Shown here one piece after another: positions 1-8,497 of a stretch of DNA of 52,564 bases. The notes below the pieces were generated by a model. That model did not search any database. It was not told the DNA's origin and saw only the letters and a list, made by a program, of their open reading frames with translations. Every line of letters starts with the position of its first letter. Position 1 is the stretch's first letter. The DNA comes from Salipiger pentaromativorans (GTDB lineage Bacteria > Pseudomonadota > Alphaproteobacteria > Rhodobacterales > Rhodobacteraceae): contig NZ_JAMDHK010000003.1 of NCBI RefSeq assembly GCF_024721115.1, forward strand, positions 299,842 to 352,405, given 5' to 3'. The position numbers and the translations under genes were made by a program.

Positions 1-1578
1 CACATGGTAGTCGACCGCCAGCGCGTAATCGGGGTCGTCATCGCTATCGACCATCAGATGCCCGGCCTTGGTGAGCAGCTTGTGGCAGTCGCGCGACAGG
101 TGCCGCAGTTGCAGGCGCTTGCCCGCCGCGGCGTATTTCGCCGCCACCGCCTCGATCGCCTGAAGCGCAGACTGATCGACAACGCGGCTGTCGGCGAAAT
201 CGACGATCACCGACGACGGGTCGCCCGCGACGTCGAAGAGCTCAGTGAACCCGTCCGACGACCCGAAGAACAGCGGCCCCTGCACCTGATAGACCTTGGC
301 CCCTTCCGGCGTCACATAGCTGCGCGCATGGATGCGGCGGGCGTTGTTCCAGGCATAGGCCAGTGCCGAGACGATCACGCCCACGACCACAGCCACCGCC
401 AGATCCTCATAGACCGTCACCACGGTCACCAGCACGATCACGAAGGCATCGGTCAGCGGCACCCGGAAGAGGATGCGCAGCGAGTTCCAGGCGAAAGTGC
501 CGATCACCACCATGAACATCACCCCCACCAGCGCCGCCAGCGGGATCATCTCGATCAGCGGCGAGGCGAAGAGGATGAAGCTCAGCAGGAACAGCGCCGC
601 GACGATCCCGGCGATGCGGGTCCGGCCACCGGATTTCACGTTGATCATCGACTGGCCGATCATGGCGCAGCCGCCCATGCCGCCGAAGAAGCCGGTCACC
701 GTATTGGCGGCGCCCTGGGCGATGCATTCCTGGCTGGCGCCGCCGCGCTGGCCGGTCATCTCGCCCACAAGGTTCAGCGTCAGCAGGCTTTCGATCAGCC
801 CGATAGCTGCGAGGATCACCGCGTAAGGGGCGATAATCTCGAAGGTTTCCCAGCTCAGCGGCACCGCGGGAATATGGAAGGTCGGGAACCCGCCCTCGAT
901 CGAGGCCATGTCGCCGACGCGCGGCGTGTCCAGCCCCAGCGCGATCACCAGAACGGCGGTGACCACGATGCCCGCCAGCGGCGCGGGCACCACGCGGGTC
1001 AGCTTGGGCAGGCCCCAGATCACCGCCATGGTCAGCCCCACCAGCCCCAGCATCAGGAAAAGCGGCATGCCGCTCAGCCATTCGCTGCCGCCCGATCCGG
1101 GCACCTTGAACTGCGTGAGCTGCGCGAGGAAGATCACGATGGCAAGCCCGTTGACGAAGCCGAGCATCACCGGATGCGGCACCAGCCGGATGAACTTGCC
1201 CCAATGCAGCGCACCGGCGATCATCTGAAGGATCCCCATCAGCACCACCGTGGCAAAGAGATACTCCACCCCGTGTTCGGCCACCAGCGCCACCATGACC
1301 ACCGCCAGCGCCCCCGTCGCCCCCGAGATCATCCCGGGCCTTCCGCCGAAGACCGCCGTGATCAGCCCCACCATAAAGGCCGCATACAGCCCCACCAGCG
1401 GGTGCACCCCTGCGACGAAGGCAAAGGCCACCGCCTCGGGCACCAGCGCCAGCGCCACGGTCAGGCCCGACAGCACATCGGTCTTGATCTGGCCGGGGGT
1501 CAGGCGGCCGGTCGGGTGAATGCTCAGGTCGGGCATGGAAATGCGGCTGGCGTAGCGAGCCAGTAGGGCCTTGGCCAT
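1..1578 (-). CDS. SulP-family inorganic anion transporter with STAS domain (3' end cut by window edge)
   Basis: Reading down from the ATG at 1578 gives 526 codons with no stop before the window begins, so the C-terminus is missing. The N-terminal ~400 residues form a run of hydrophobic helices typical of SulP permeases (for example PEAVAFAFVAGVHPLVGLYA near residues 47-66 and a GGMGGCAMIGQSMINVKSGG stretch). A cytoplasmic STAS-like region follows, containing FADSRVVDQSALQAIEAV. Family members import sulfate, bicarbonate or other anions with H+ or Na+; the substrate cannot be read from sequence. An AGGA lies about 11 bases before the ATG. It is divergent from mtnP across a 274-bp gap. Family confident, substrate unknown. 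Confidence 0.9.
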   Translation of the reverse strand, partial: MAKALLARYASRISMPDLSIHPTGRLTPGQIKTDVLSGLTVALALVPEAVAFAFVAGVHPLVGLYAAFMVGLITAVFGGRPGMISGATGALAVVMVALVAEHGVEYLFATVVLMGILQMIAGALHWGKFIRLVPHPVMLGFVNGLAIVIFLAQLTQFKVPGSGGSEWLSGMPLFLMLGLVGLTMAVIWGLPKLTRVVPAPLAGIVVTAVLVIALGLDTPRVGDMASIEGGFPTFHIPAVPLSWETFEIIAPYAVILAAIGLIESLLTLNLVGEMTGQRGGASQECIAQGAANTVTGFFGGMGGCAMIGQSMINVKSGGRTRIAGIVAALFLLSFILFASPLIEMIPLAALVGVMFMVVIGTFAWNSLRILFRVPLTDAFVIVLVTVVTVYEDLAVAVVVGVIVSALAYAWNNARRIHARSYVTPEGAKVYQVQGPLFFGSSDGFTELFDVAGDPSSVIVDFADSRVVDQSALQAIEAVAAKYAAAGKRLQLRHLSRDCHKLLTKAGHLMVDSDDDPDYALAVDYHV

Positions 1579-1852
1579 CGGGTCTGTCCTGTTCGTTGCT
1601 TGCGCGCGGGGCCGGGGTACTGCACCACGGTGAAAAACACCACCCGCTTGCTCGAAATTCCCGTTCGGCCGGGCCTCCGCCGGGCCCTGCGGGCGATCCG
1701 GCCTCTCGTTCCCGGCGCGTGCCGGCCGGTGTGCCCCCCTCCGCCGCATCCCTGCGCCCGGGCGCAAGGTTTTTCCCTCTTTGCGGGTGCGGCCCCTTTC
1801 CTTCTCCCGCCGGCCATTGCAGGCTGCCGCCGAACCGCACGGAGCAGCTCGC

Positions 1853-2734
1853 ATGACAGAGACCATGATCGGCGTGATCGGAGGATCGGGCGTCTACGAC
1901 CTCGATACGCTGGAGGACAAGCGCTGGACGGCGGTTGCCTCGCCCTGGGGCACGCCTTCGGACGAGATCCTGACGGGCACGCTCGACGGGGTGAAGATGG
2001 CCTTCCTGCCGCGCCACGGGCGCGGCCATGTGCATTCCCCCTCCTCCGTCCCCTACCGCGCCAATATCGACGCGCTGAAACGGCTGGGCGTCACCGACGT
2101 GATCTCGGTCTCCGCCTGCGGCTCGTTCCGCGAAGAGATGGCGCCGGGCGATTTCGTCATCGTCGATCAGTTCATCGACCGCACCTTCGCCCGCGAAAAG
2201 AGCTTTTTCGGCACCGGCTGCGTCGCGCATGTCTCGGTGGCCCATCCCACCTGTCCCCGGCTCGGCGCCGCCTGCCTGACGGCGGCGCGGGACGCGGGCA
2301 TCACGGTGCATGACGGCGGCACCTATCTGGCCATGGAGGGCCCGCAGTTCTCCACCCTGGCGGAATCGCGGATGTACCGCGAAAGCTGGGGCGCGGATGT
2401 GATCGGCATGACCAATATGCCCGAGGCCAAGCTCGCCCGCGAGGCCGAGCTCTGCTACGCCTCCGTCGCCATGGTCACCGATTACGACAGTTGGCACCCC
2501 GATCACGGCGCGGTGGACATTTCGGACATCGTCAAGGTGCTGCTGGGCAATGCCGACAAGGCGCGCAGCATGGTGCGCCGGCTGCCCGCCCTGCTCGGCA
2601 CCGAGCGCGCGCCCTGCCCGCATGGCTGCGACCGCGCGCTCGATCACGCCCTGCTCACCGCGCCCGACAAGCGCGACCCGGCGTTGCTGGCCCGGCTCGA
2701 TGCGGTCGCCGGGCGGGTGCTCGACGGCGCCTAA
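1853..2734 (+). CDS. mtnP: S-methyl-5'-thioadenosine phosphorylase
   Basis: This 293-residue cytosolic enzyme splits methylthioadenosine with phosphate into adenine and methylthioribose-1-phosphate, recycling the by-product of polyamine and acyl-homoserine-lactone synthesis. Family signatures are present: GGSGVYDL near residue 10, LPRHGRGH near 51, YRANI, MEGPQFSTLAES and IGMTNMPEAKLAREAE. The length fits the PNP/MTAP family 2 enzymes. The start at 1853 is chosen because the family begins just before the GGSG loop and GGAG sits 8-9 bases upstream; an in-frame ATG 72 bases earlier would add an atypical extension. Its stop overlaps by four bases the stop of the convergent gene. The apt gene lies 1.7 kb downstream and could reuse the adenine released. 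Confidence 0.95.
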   Translation: MTETMIGVIGGSGVYDLDTLEDKRWTAVASPWGTPSDEILTGTLDGVKMAFLPRHGRGHVHSPSSVPYRANIDALKRLGVTDVISVSACGSFREEMAPGDFVIVDQFIDRTFAREKSFFGTGCVAHVSVAHPTCPRLGAACLTAARDAGITVHDGGTYLAMEGPQFSTLAESRMYRESWGADVIGMTNMPEAKLAREAELCYASVAMVTDYDSWHPDHGAVDISDIVKVLLGNADKARSMVRRLPALLGTERAPCPHGCDRALDHALLTAPDKRDPALLARLDAVAGRVLDGA

Positions 2735-3477
2735 TTGCCCGGGATCGGCGCCTCGCGGATCAGCCCCACCTTGGCGCGCGCGACCACATCGAAGGTGAAT
2801 CCGCTGGTGCCGCCGCAATCCTGATCTTTCGGCGCCACCGCCCGGGTGTTCAGCGTCGGGCACATCGCGGCCAGCGCGCTCGGATCGCTGACGAGGATCG
2901 GTTCCGGACGGAAGCTGATCCCCACGGTGGTGCGCAGCCTGTGGCCGTCCCCACCCGCTTCCAGCGTGGTTTCCACCAGCGATTTCTCGACGACGCAGGC
3001 CTTGTTCTTGCGCTCCACCACCGCCCGGGCGACGTTGCACCAGCAGTCCACGGGCATGCGCTCCTCGATCTGGCCGACCACCCGGCTGACCTCGCCGGTA
3101 AAGGTCAGGCCACGCCCGAAGAGCGCATTGTCGGCGGGCGCCCCGTCTTCGGCGGGCAGACCGAACAGCGCCTTCGCCGCGCGCACGTAGCGGAAAAACC
3201 GCTCCTGCGTGTCATCGACCATATTGTAATAGCGTGCGCGGATTTCGCTGTCGCGCCGTGCCGGCGAGCGCAGATCCAGCGAACAGAGCAGCCCCTCGAG
3301 CCGCTGCCCGTCGGGCGAGAGCGCCACGATATCGCCGGCCTCGAACGGCTCGGCCACCACATGGCGCTGCATCTCGTGCTTGATGGAGACATCCATCTTG
3401 CTGATCCCCATGAGGAAGGAGAACCCCACCAGCATCGCCGTCGTCAGCCCGACGGCGGAAAGAACGATCCGGAACAT
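2731..3477 (-). CDS. Membrane-anchored protein of unknown function
   Basis: I do not recognise this 248-residue protein. One N-terminal hydrophobic segment (about residues 4-24) is followed by a soluble, probably periplasmic region with six cysteines (LLCSLDL, PVDCWCNVAR, KACVVEK, MCPTLN, DQDCGG). That number could allow three disulfides. There is no lipobox. The gene follows the 46-residue peptide gene by only nine bases, with a TAGGAGG ribosome site formed partly by the upstream stop codon, so the two are almost certainly co-transcribed. The 3' end overlaps the mtnP stop codon. Coding is supported by GC3 bias and the tight coupling; function is open. Confidence 0.75.
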   Translation of the reverse strand: MFRIVLSAVGLTTAMLVGFSFLMGISKMDVSIKHEMQRHVVAEPFEAGDIVALSPDGQRLEGLLCSLDLRSPARRDSEIRARYYNMVDDTQERFFRYVRAAKALFGLPAEDGAPADNALFGRGLTFTGEVSRVVGQIEERMPVDCWCNVARAVVERKNKACVVEKSLVETTLEAGGDGHRLRTTVGISFRPEPILVSDPSALAAMCPTLNTRAVAPKDQDCGGTSGFTFDVVARAKVGLIREAPIPGN

Positions 3478-3486
3478 CGGTGCCTC

Positions 3487-3627
3487 CTATTTCGGGCAGC
3501 AGATGCCGGGGCCGCATTGGTAATGCGTCTCCGGACAGGTCGGGACCGGGGGCGTTTGCGGCTGCGCCTGAGCGACCGTGGCGAGCACCACGGCACAGAC
3601 GGCCGCTGAAAACAAAACTTGGGTCAT
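3487..3627 (-). CDS. Small secreted Cys-rich peptide (46 aa)
   Basis: This gene is easily missed because of its length. ATG at 3627 and TAG at 3487-3489 give 46 residues. Residues 1-21 look like a Sec signal peptide ending in VAQA, which would leave a mature peptide of about 25 residues. The mature part is proline-rich, then ends with four cysteines in the pattern C-x6-C-x4-C-C (TCPETHYQCGPGICCPK). GGAG lies 8 bases before the ATG. The stop codon is part of the AGGAGG that serves the next gene, so the two genes form an operon. The role is unknown; a disulfide-stabilised periplasmic or secreted peptide is inferred from composition only. Confidence 0.65.
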   Translation of the reverse strand: MTQVLFSAAVCAVVLATVAQAQPQTPPVPTCPETHYQCGPGICCPK

Positions 3628-3705
3628 CTCAATCTCCGAAAAAGGTCAAATGAATCTGCTCGAATGGCGGGATCATGCCGGAAAAGACGACCAAAAACAA
3701 TCTAT

Positions 3706-3731
3706 GGGTGTTTTCCACACCAAAAACACCC
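3706..3731 (+). promoter_or_regulatory. Inverted repeat in leader of the LysE gene
   Basis: GGGTGTTTT at 3706-3714 pairs perfectly with AAAACACCC at 3723-3731 around an 8-base loop. It lies about 100 bases upstream of the LysE-apt start, in the 202-bp gap that separates it from the divergent peptide operon. There is no T tract, so it is not a simple terminator; an operator or leader hairpin is possible. Confidence 0.4.
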
Positions 3732-3829
3732 GCAGCAAGGCCCGGTTTTTCATCGCCGGCTCGCGCGACGGATTGCACCGCCGGCACGCGGGCGCCACAG
3801 TACCGGAAACGATTTCAGGACTCCCGCCC

Positions 3830-4453
3830 ATGCCCCTCGATCTCTGGCTGACCTTCGTCGCCGCCTCCACCGCGCTGCTGCTGATCCCCGGCCCCACCGT
3901 GCTTCTGGTGCTGTCCTATGCGCTCTCCAAGGGCCGCTCGGTCGCCGTCGCCTCCGCCGCTGGCGTGGCACTCGGCGATCTCACCGCCATGTCGCTCTCG
4001 CTGGCCGGGCTCGGCGCGCTGGTGCTGACCTCGGCGCTGCTCTTCACCGTGCTGAAATGGGCCGGGGCCGCCTATCTCGTCTGGCTCGGCATCAGGTTGC
4101 TCCGCTCCGCGCCGAAAGAGGGGCTGGCCCTGCCCAGCACCGAGGTCACCCCCAGGGGCGTCTTCGCCCATGCCGCCGCGGTGACCGCGCTCAACCCCAA
4201 AAGCATCGCCTTCTTCATCGCCTTCGTGCCGCAGTTCCTCGACGCCAGCCGCCCGCTGCTGCCGCAATTCGCGATCCTGGTCGCCACCTTCGTGGGGCTC
4301 GCCGCGCTCAACGCGCTGGTCTATGCGCTGGCCGCCGACCGTCTGCGCAGCGCCATCGCGCGGCCCCGCGTCATCGCCTGGCTGACCCGCGCCGGCGGCA
4401 CCGCGCTGATCGGCATGGGGCTGCTGACCGCCACCCTGCGCCGCGCCGCCTGA
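3830..4453 (+). CDS. LysE/RhtB-family amino-acid exporter
   Basis: This is a 207-residue inner-membrane protein with about six hydrophobic helices. It carries the LysE/RhtB hallmark IPGPTVLLVLSYALSKGR near residues 19-36, and a second conserved block, TALNPKSIAFFIAFVPQF, in the middle. Members export amino acids, homoserine lactones or analogues; the substrate here is unknown. The start at 3830 gives MPLDLWLTF, as usual for the family, with TCAGGA upstream. The stop is nine bases before apt, so the two are likely co-transcribed. Further upstream in-frame codons would add an unhydrophobic, low-complexity leader and were rejected. Confidence 0.92.
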   Translation: MPLDLWLTFVAASTALLLIPGPTVLLVLSYALSKGRSVAVASAAGVALGDLTAMSLSLAGLGALVLTSALLFTVLKWAGAAYLVWLGIRLLRSAPKEGLALPSTEVTPRGVFAHAAAVTALNPKSIAFFIAFVPQFLDASRPLLPQFAILVATFVGLAALNALVYALAADRLRSAIARPRVIAWLTRAGGTALIGMGLLTATLRRAA

Positions 4454-4462
4454 GCCCCGCCG

Positions 4463-5002
4463 ATGATCCAGCAGAAACAGGTCCGCGACTATATTCGCGC
4501 CATCGTCGATTTCCCGCATGAGGGGATCGTCTTCCGCGACGTGACCACGCTTTTCGCCGATGCCCGCGGCTTCCGCATGGCCATCGACCAACTCCTGCAC
4601 CCCTATGCCGGGGTGCATTTCGACAAGGTGTTGGGGCTCGAGGCGCGCGGCTTCATCCTCGGCGGCGCGGTGGCGCATCAGCTCTCGGCGGGCTTCGTGC
4701 CGATCCGCAAGAAGGGCAAGCTGCCCGGCGCGGTGATCTCGGAAAGCTATACGCTGGAATATGGCGAGGCGGTGGTCGAGGTCCACGACGACGCCATCGC
4801 ACCCGGCGAACGTATCCTGCTGGTCGATGACCTGCTCGCCACCGGAGGCACCGCCGAGGCGGGCATCAAGCTGGTGGAACGGCTGGGCGGCGAGATCATC
4901 GGCTGCGCCTTCATCGTCGATCTGCCGGATCTGGGCGGGCGCCAGAAGCTCGAGGCGATGGGCATGGATGTGCACGCGCTCTGCGCCTTCGAGGGTCTCT
5001 GA
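4463..5002 (+). CDS. apt: Adenine phosphoribosyltransferase
   Basis: This 179-residue cytosolic enzyme converts adenine and PRPP to AMP. The PRPP-binding loop [14 protein letters not shown] is present near residues 118-131. Other family blocks seen are [14 protein letters not shown] near the N-terminus and [17 protein letters not shown], and the length is typical. It follows the LysE gene by nine bases. With mtnP nearby it completes the adenine branch of methylthioadenosine salvage. It is convergent with phaZ, and a long inverted repeat lies between them at 5038-5109. Confidence 0.97.
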   Translation: MIQQKQVRDYIRAIVDFPHEGIVFRDVTTLFADARGFRMAIDQLLHPYAGVHFDKVLGLEARGFILGGAVAHQLSAGFVPIRKKGKLPGAVISESYTLEYGEAVVEVHDDAIAPGERILLVDDLLATGGTAEAGIKLVERLGGEIIGCAFIVDLPDLGGRQKLEAMGMDVHALCAFEGL

Positions 5003-5037
5003 CCCACGCGCCTCGCGCCCGGCCCGACGCACCGATA

Positions 5038-5109
5038 TTTGCGTATTTGGAAAGAGAAGAAGGGCAAAAGCACCGCCCCTGGCCTTCTTCTCTTTTTAAA
5101 ATACGCAAA
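5038..5109. repeat. Long inverted repeat between apt and phaZ (repeat family A)
   Basis: A 26-base arm at 5038-5063 (beginning TTTGCGTATTTGG and ending GAGAAGAAGG) has its near-perfect reverse complement at 5083-5109. The arms are separated by 19 bases. The element sits between two convergent genes, so a bidirectional terminator role is plausible. The same arm sequence recurs at 24883-24906, also just past the 3' end of a minus-strand gene, which makes it a dispersed repeat. Confidence 0.8.
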
Positions 5110-5229
5110 ATCCAAACCCCGCCGGAATCGCAACGCCCCGGACAAGGCGTCACCCCCGCCAGAGCCCCCCGAGGCCCCCGGCAAGGACGGGGGCCGAGAC
5201 ACCCTGCGCGCCGCAGGCGCCCCACCGGA

Positions 5230-6489
5230 TCAGGCGGCGTTGGCCGCCTTGCGGGTCTTGCCGGCATTTGCGTCGATGAACTCCAGCACCAGCGGCCGGA
5301 TATTGTTGCGCCAGCTCTTACCCGCGAAGATGCCGTAATGGCCCGCGCCCGGCTCAAGATGGCTCGCCTTCTTGCTCTCGGGCAGCCCGGTGCACAGCTC
5401 CAGCGCCGCGATACATTGCCCGGGCGCCGAAATGTCGTCCTCGGCCCCTTCGACGGTCTTCACCGCGACATCGGTGATCTTGCCGATATCCACCTTGTGC
5501 CCCGCGACCACAAAGCTGTTCTTGGCGATCTCGCCGTTCTTGAAGATCCGTTCGACGGTCGAGAGGTAGAACTCGGCGGTCATGTCCATCACCGCCAGAT
5601 ATTCGTCGTAGAACCGGTTATGCGCATCGTGATCCGAGGCCTCGCCGCGCGTCACCCGCAGGATCTGCTCGGAAAACGCCTTGGAATGGCGGTCGGCGTT
5701 CATCGACACGAAGGAGGTGAGCTGCAACAGGCCCGGATAGACCAGCCGCCCCACGCCCTTGTACTTGAACCCCACGCGCTGGATCATCGATTCCTCGAGC
5801 TGCCCCATGGTCACGCGATTGCCGAAATCGGTCACGTCGGTGGGGGTGGCGTCGGGGTCGATGGGCCCGCCGATCAGGGTCAGCGTGCGCGGCTGCGCAT
5901 CCGGGTCGAGCTCGGCCAGATAGGCGGTGGCCGCCAGCGTCAGCGGCGCCGGCTGGCAGACCGCGATCACATTGGTCTCGGGGCCCAGCTCGCGCATGAA
6001 ATCCATGAGATAAAGCGTGTAATCCTCGACATCGAACTTGCCGCAGCTCACCGGGATGTCGCGGGCGTTCTTCCAGTCGGTCACATAGACCTCGGCATCG
6101 GGGATGAGCGAGATCACCGTCGAGCGCAGCAGCGTCGCGTAATGGCCCGACATCGGCGCCACCAGCAGGATCTTGCGCGGCTTGGTCTCGCGCCCGACCA
6201 CGTTGAAATGGATGAGATCGGCAAAGGATTTCTCCACCACGGTCTCGATCTCGACCAGGTGGTCGCGGCCGTCGGCGCAGGTGATCGACCGGATCCCCCA
6301 GCTCGGCTTGACGACCATGCGCTGAAAGCTGCGCTCGGTCACCTCGCCCCAGGCGGCAAGCCAGCTGATCATCGGGTTCGGCATCACTGCCAGCGCCGGA
6401 TAGGACGCCATCGACTTCGCCGTTGCACCGAGCCACTGGTTGGTGTTGCGCAGCGTCTCCATCAGATCGTAGGTCGCCATGTACCGCAT
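5230..6489 (-). CDS. phaZ: Intracellular polyhydroxyalkanoate depolymerase
   Basis: This is a 419-residue alpha/beta-hydrolase that breaks down stored PHB. The nucleophile elbow reads AVCQPAPL with the cysteine near residue 178. A cysteine in place of serine is the mark of the intracellular PhaZ (PhaZa1-type) family. A later GAGHYGIFAGKSWR segment supplies the catalytic histidine. The Sec signal expected of extracellular depolymerases is absent. The start at 6489 has GGAG eight bases upstream. It is divergent from phaC across 163 bp, the standard Rhodobacteraceae arrangement, so degradation and synthesis share a control region. Confidence 0.95.
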   Translation of the reverse strand: MRYMATYDLMETLRNTNQWLGATAKSMASYPALAVMPNPMISWLAAWGEVTERSFQRMVVKPSWGIRSITCADGRDHLVEIETVVEKSFADLIHFNVVGRETKPRKILLVAPMSGHYATLLRSTVISLIPDAEVYVTDWKNARDIPVSCGKFDVEDYTLYLMDFMRELGPETNVIAVCQPAPLTLAATAYLAELDPDAQPRTLTLIGGPIDPDATPTDVTDFGNRVTMGQLEESMIQRVGFKYKGVGRLVYPGLLQLTSFVSMNADRHSKAFSEQILRVTRGEASDHDAHNRFYDEYLAVMDMTAEFYLSTVERIFKNGEIAKNSFVVAGHKVDIGKITDVAVKTVEGAEDDISAPGQCIAALELCTGLPESKKASHLEPGAGHYGIFAGKSWRNNIRPLVLEFIDANAGKTRKAANAA

Positions 6490-6652
6490 GAGCGGGTCTC
6501 CTGTTCCGTGACATAGCCAGGCACCCGGCCCCGGTCTGCATTTCTCCCCTCTGCACCCAAGACTTGCCCGAACTCGAACCGATTCACCGCTTTGCCCGCG
6601 GCTTTGGCATCGTTATTCTAAGTATGGGAGAAGATAGGGGGGATTCGCGCTT
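6490..6652. promoter_or_regulatory. Divergent phaZ/phaC control region
   Basis: This 163-bp gap must hold the promoters of both genes. TTTGGC-N11-TATTCT ahead of phaC is a possible sigma-70-like pair, but this is a weak call. I see no perfect CTGC-N3-GCAG box here, unlike upstream of the first phasin. GGGGGG stands about 11 bases before the phaC ATG. Confidence 0.35.
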
Positions 6653-8446
6653 ATGACAACAAAAGGTGGCGTCATCAGCCCTGAACGCGAAAAATTGGAC
6701 GACAATCTTGCCAAGGTAGAGGAATTGACCCAGCGGCTGATGGATGCGCTTGCGCATCGCAAGCCGTCCAATCCCGCCCTGCAAGGCCCCGAGCCGACGC
6801 TCTACTCCAAGGCCGCCCAGGCCTATTGGCAGGAATGGCTGAACAACCCGTCCAAGGTGTTCGAGCAGCAGGTGGAATACTGGGGCAAATCCCTGCACCA
6901 TTTCATCGAGGCCCAGCAGGCGCTGGCCGAGGGCAAGCTCGCCCCGCCCGAGGATACCGGCCCGAAGGATCGCCGCTTCAAGAACCCGCTCTGGGACAGC
7001 AATCCCTATTTCAACTACATCAAGCAGCAATATCTCATCAGTTCCGAGGCGATCCGCGACGCGGTCGGCAAGATCGAGGATCTCGACGAGACCGAAAAGC
7101 GCCGCCTGCGCTATTTCGCGCAGCAGATCACCGACATGATGGCGCCGACGAATTTCTTCGCCACCAATCCCGACGCGCTGCAAAAGGCGCTGGAAACCGA
7201 GGGGGCGAGCCTCGTGCGGGGGCTGGAGAACCTTGTCGCGGATCTCGAGGCCAATAATGGCGAGCTGGTGGTCCGTCTGGTGGACGAGAACGCCTTCGAG
7301 GTCGGCGGCAACATCGCCACCGCCAAGGGCGAGGTGGTGTGGCGCAACCGCATGATGGAGCTGATCCAATATGCGCCGACCACCGACAAGGTCCGCGAAA
7401 CGCCGCTGCTGATCTTCCCGCCCTGGATCAACAAATACTACATTCTCGACCTCAAACCCGAGAACAGCCTGATCCGCTGGATCACCGATCAGGGCTATAC
7501 GCTCTTTGTGGTGAGCTGGGTCAATGCGGATGAGAGCTATCGCGATGTCGGGCTCGAGGATTACGTCGAGGACGGGTTCCTGACGGCAATGCGCATCGTC
7601 CGGGAAATCTGCGGCGTCGAGCAGCTCAATGTGATCGGCTACTGCATCGCCGGCACCACACTGGCGCTCACCCTGTCGCTGCTCAAGAAACGCGGCGACA
7701 AGCAGGTGAAATCCGCCACCTTCTTCACCGCGCTCACCGACTTCAGCGATCAGGGCGAGTTCACCCCCTTCCTGCAAAACGATTTCATCGACGGGATCGA
7801 ACAGGAGGTGAAGGCGAGCGGCATCCTCAAGAGCTTCATCATGGCGCGCACCTTCTCCTTCCTGCGCTCCACCGATCTCATCTACACGCCGGCCATCCGC
7901 TCCTACATGATGGGCGAGACGCCGCCGGCCTTCGATCTGCTTTACTGGAACGGCGACGGCGCCAACCTGCCCGGGCGCATGGCGATGCAGTATCTGCGCG
8001 GGCTGTGCCAGGACAACAAGTTCTCGGAAGGCCGGTTCGAGCTGATGGGCGAGACGCTGGACCTGCACGATGTGGATGTGCCGCTGATGTCGGTCACCGC
8101 CGAGACCGACCACATTGCCGCGTGGAAGGATTGCTACCGCGGCGTACAGAAGATGGGATCGCGCTCCAAGAACTTCATCCTCGGGCAGTCCGGCCATATC
8201 GCCGGCATTGTCAACCCGCCGAGCAAGAAGAAATACGGCCACTACCTGAACCCCGACCTGAGCCTGAGCGCGGAGGAGTGGCTGGACACCGCCAGCTTCC
8301 ACGAAGGCAGCTGGTGGCCGGTCTGGGAGGCCTGGCTGCGCAAGCGCTCGGGCAAGCTGGTGCCCGCACGTCAACCGGGTGATTCGGCCCATCCGCCGCT
8401 CTGCCCCGCCCCCGGCACCTATGTGCGCGTGAAAGCCAACCAGTAA
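6653..8446 (+). CDS. phaC: Class I poly(3-hydroxyalkanoate) synthase
   Basis: This 597-residue enzyme polymerises 3-hydroxyacyl-CoA into PHA at the granule surface. The lipase-like box GYCIAG places the catalytic cysteine near residue 331. The catalytic Asp is in TAETDHIAAW (about 486) and the His in GQSGHIAG (about 515). The PhaC N-terminal domain (FKNPLWDSNPYFNYIKQQY) precedes the alpha/beta-hydrolase core. Length is typical of class I synthases, which need no PhaE or PhaR subunit. The phasin gene follows after 131 bp with its own operator-like sites. Confidence 0.97.
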   Translation: MTTKGGVISPEREKLDDNLAKVEELTQRLMDALAHRKPSNPALQGPEPTLYSKAAQAYWQEWLNNPSKVFEQQVEYWGKSLHHFIEAQQALAEGKLAPPEDTGPKDRRFKNPLWDSNPYFNYIKQQYLISSEAIRDAVGKIEDLDETEKRRLRYFAQQITDMMAPTNFFATNPDALQKALETEGASLVRGLENLVADLEANNGELVVRLVDENAFEVGGNIATAKGEVVWRNRMMELIQYAPTTDKVRETPLLIFPPWINKYYILDLKPENSLIRWITDQGYTLFVVSWVNADESYRDVGLEDYVEDGFLTAMRIVREICGVEQLNVIGYCIAGTTLALTLSLLKKRGDKQVKSATFFTALTDFSDQGEFTPFLQNDFIDGIEQEVKASGILKSFIMARTFSFLRSTDLIYTPAIRSYMMGETPPAFDLLYWNGDGANLPGRMAMQYLRGLCQDNKFSEGRFELMGETLDLHDVDVPLMSVTAETDHIAAWKDCYRGVQKMGSRSKNFILGQSGHIAGIVNPPSKKKYGHYLNPDLSLSAEEWLDTASFHEGSWWPVWEAWLRKRSGKLVPARQPGDSAHPPLCPAPGTYVRVKANQ

Positions 8447-8469
8447 AATCAACCATTTGCAGAATTATG

Positions 8470-8480
8470 CTGCGTTGCAG
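8470..8480 (+). promoter_or_regulatory. PhaR-type operator, site 1
   Basis: CTGCGTTGCAG is a perfect CTGC-N3-GCAG palindrome, the motif reported for PhaR repressors of Rhodobacter and Paracoccus. It lies 98 bases before the phasin ATG. Confidence 0.75.
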
Positions 8481-8497
8481 AAATTTCACTTGAAATG

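Noticed and set aside
407-3040. Very long minus-strand open frame (877 codons) across the SulP and mtnP genes
   Set aside because: It is antisense or out of frame to two clear genes, has Arg/Gly/Ala-rich low-complexity content and no family blocks. High GC produces such shadows.
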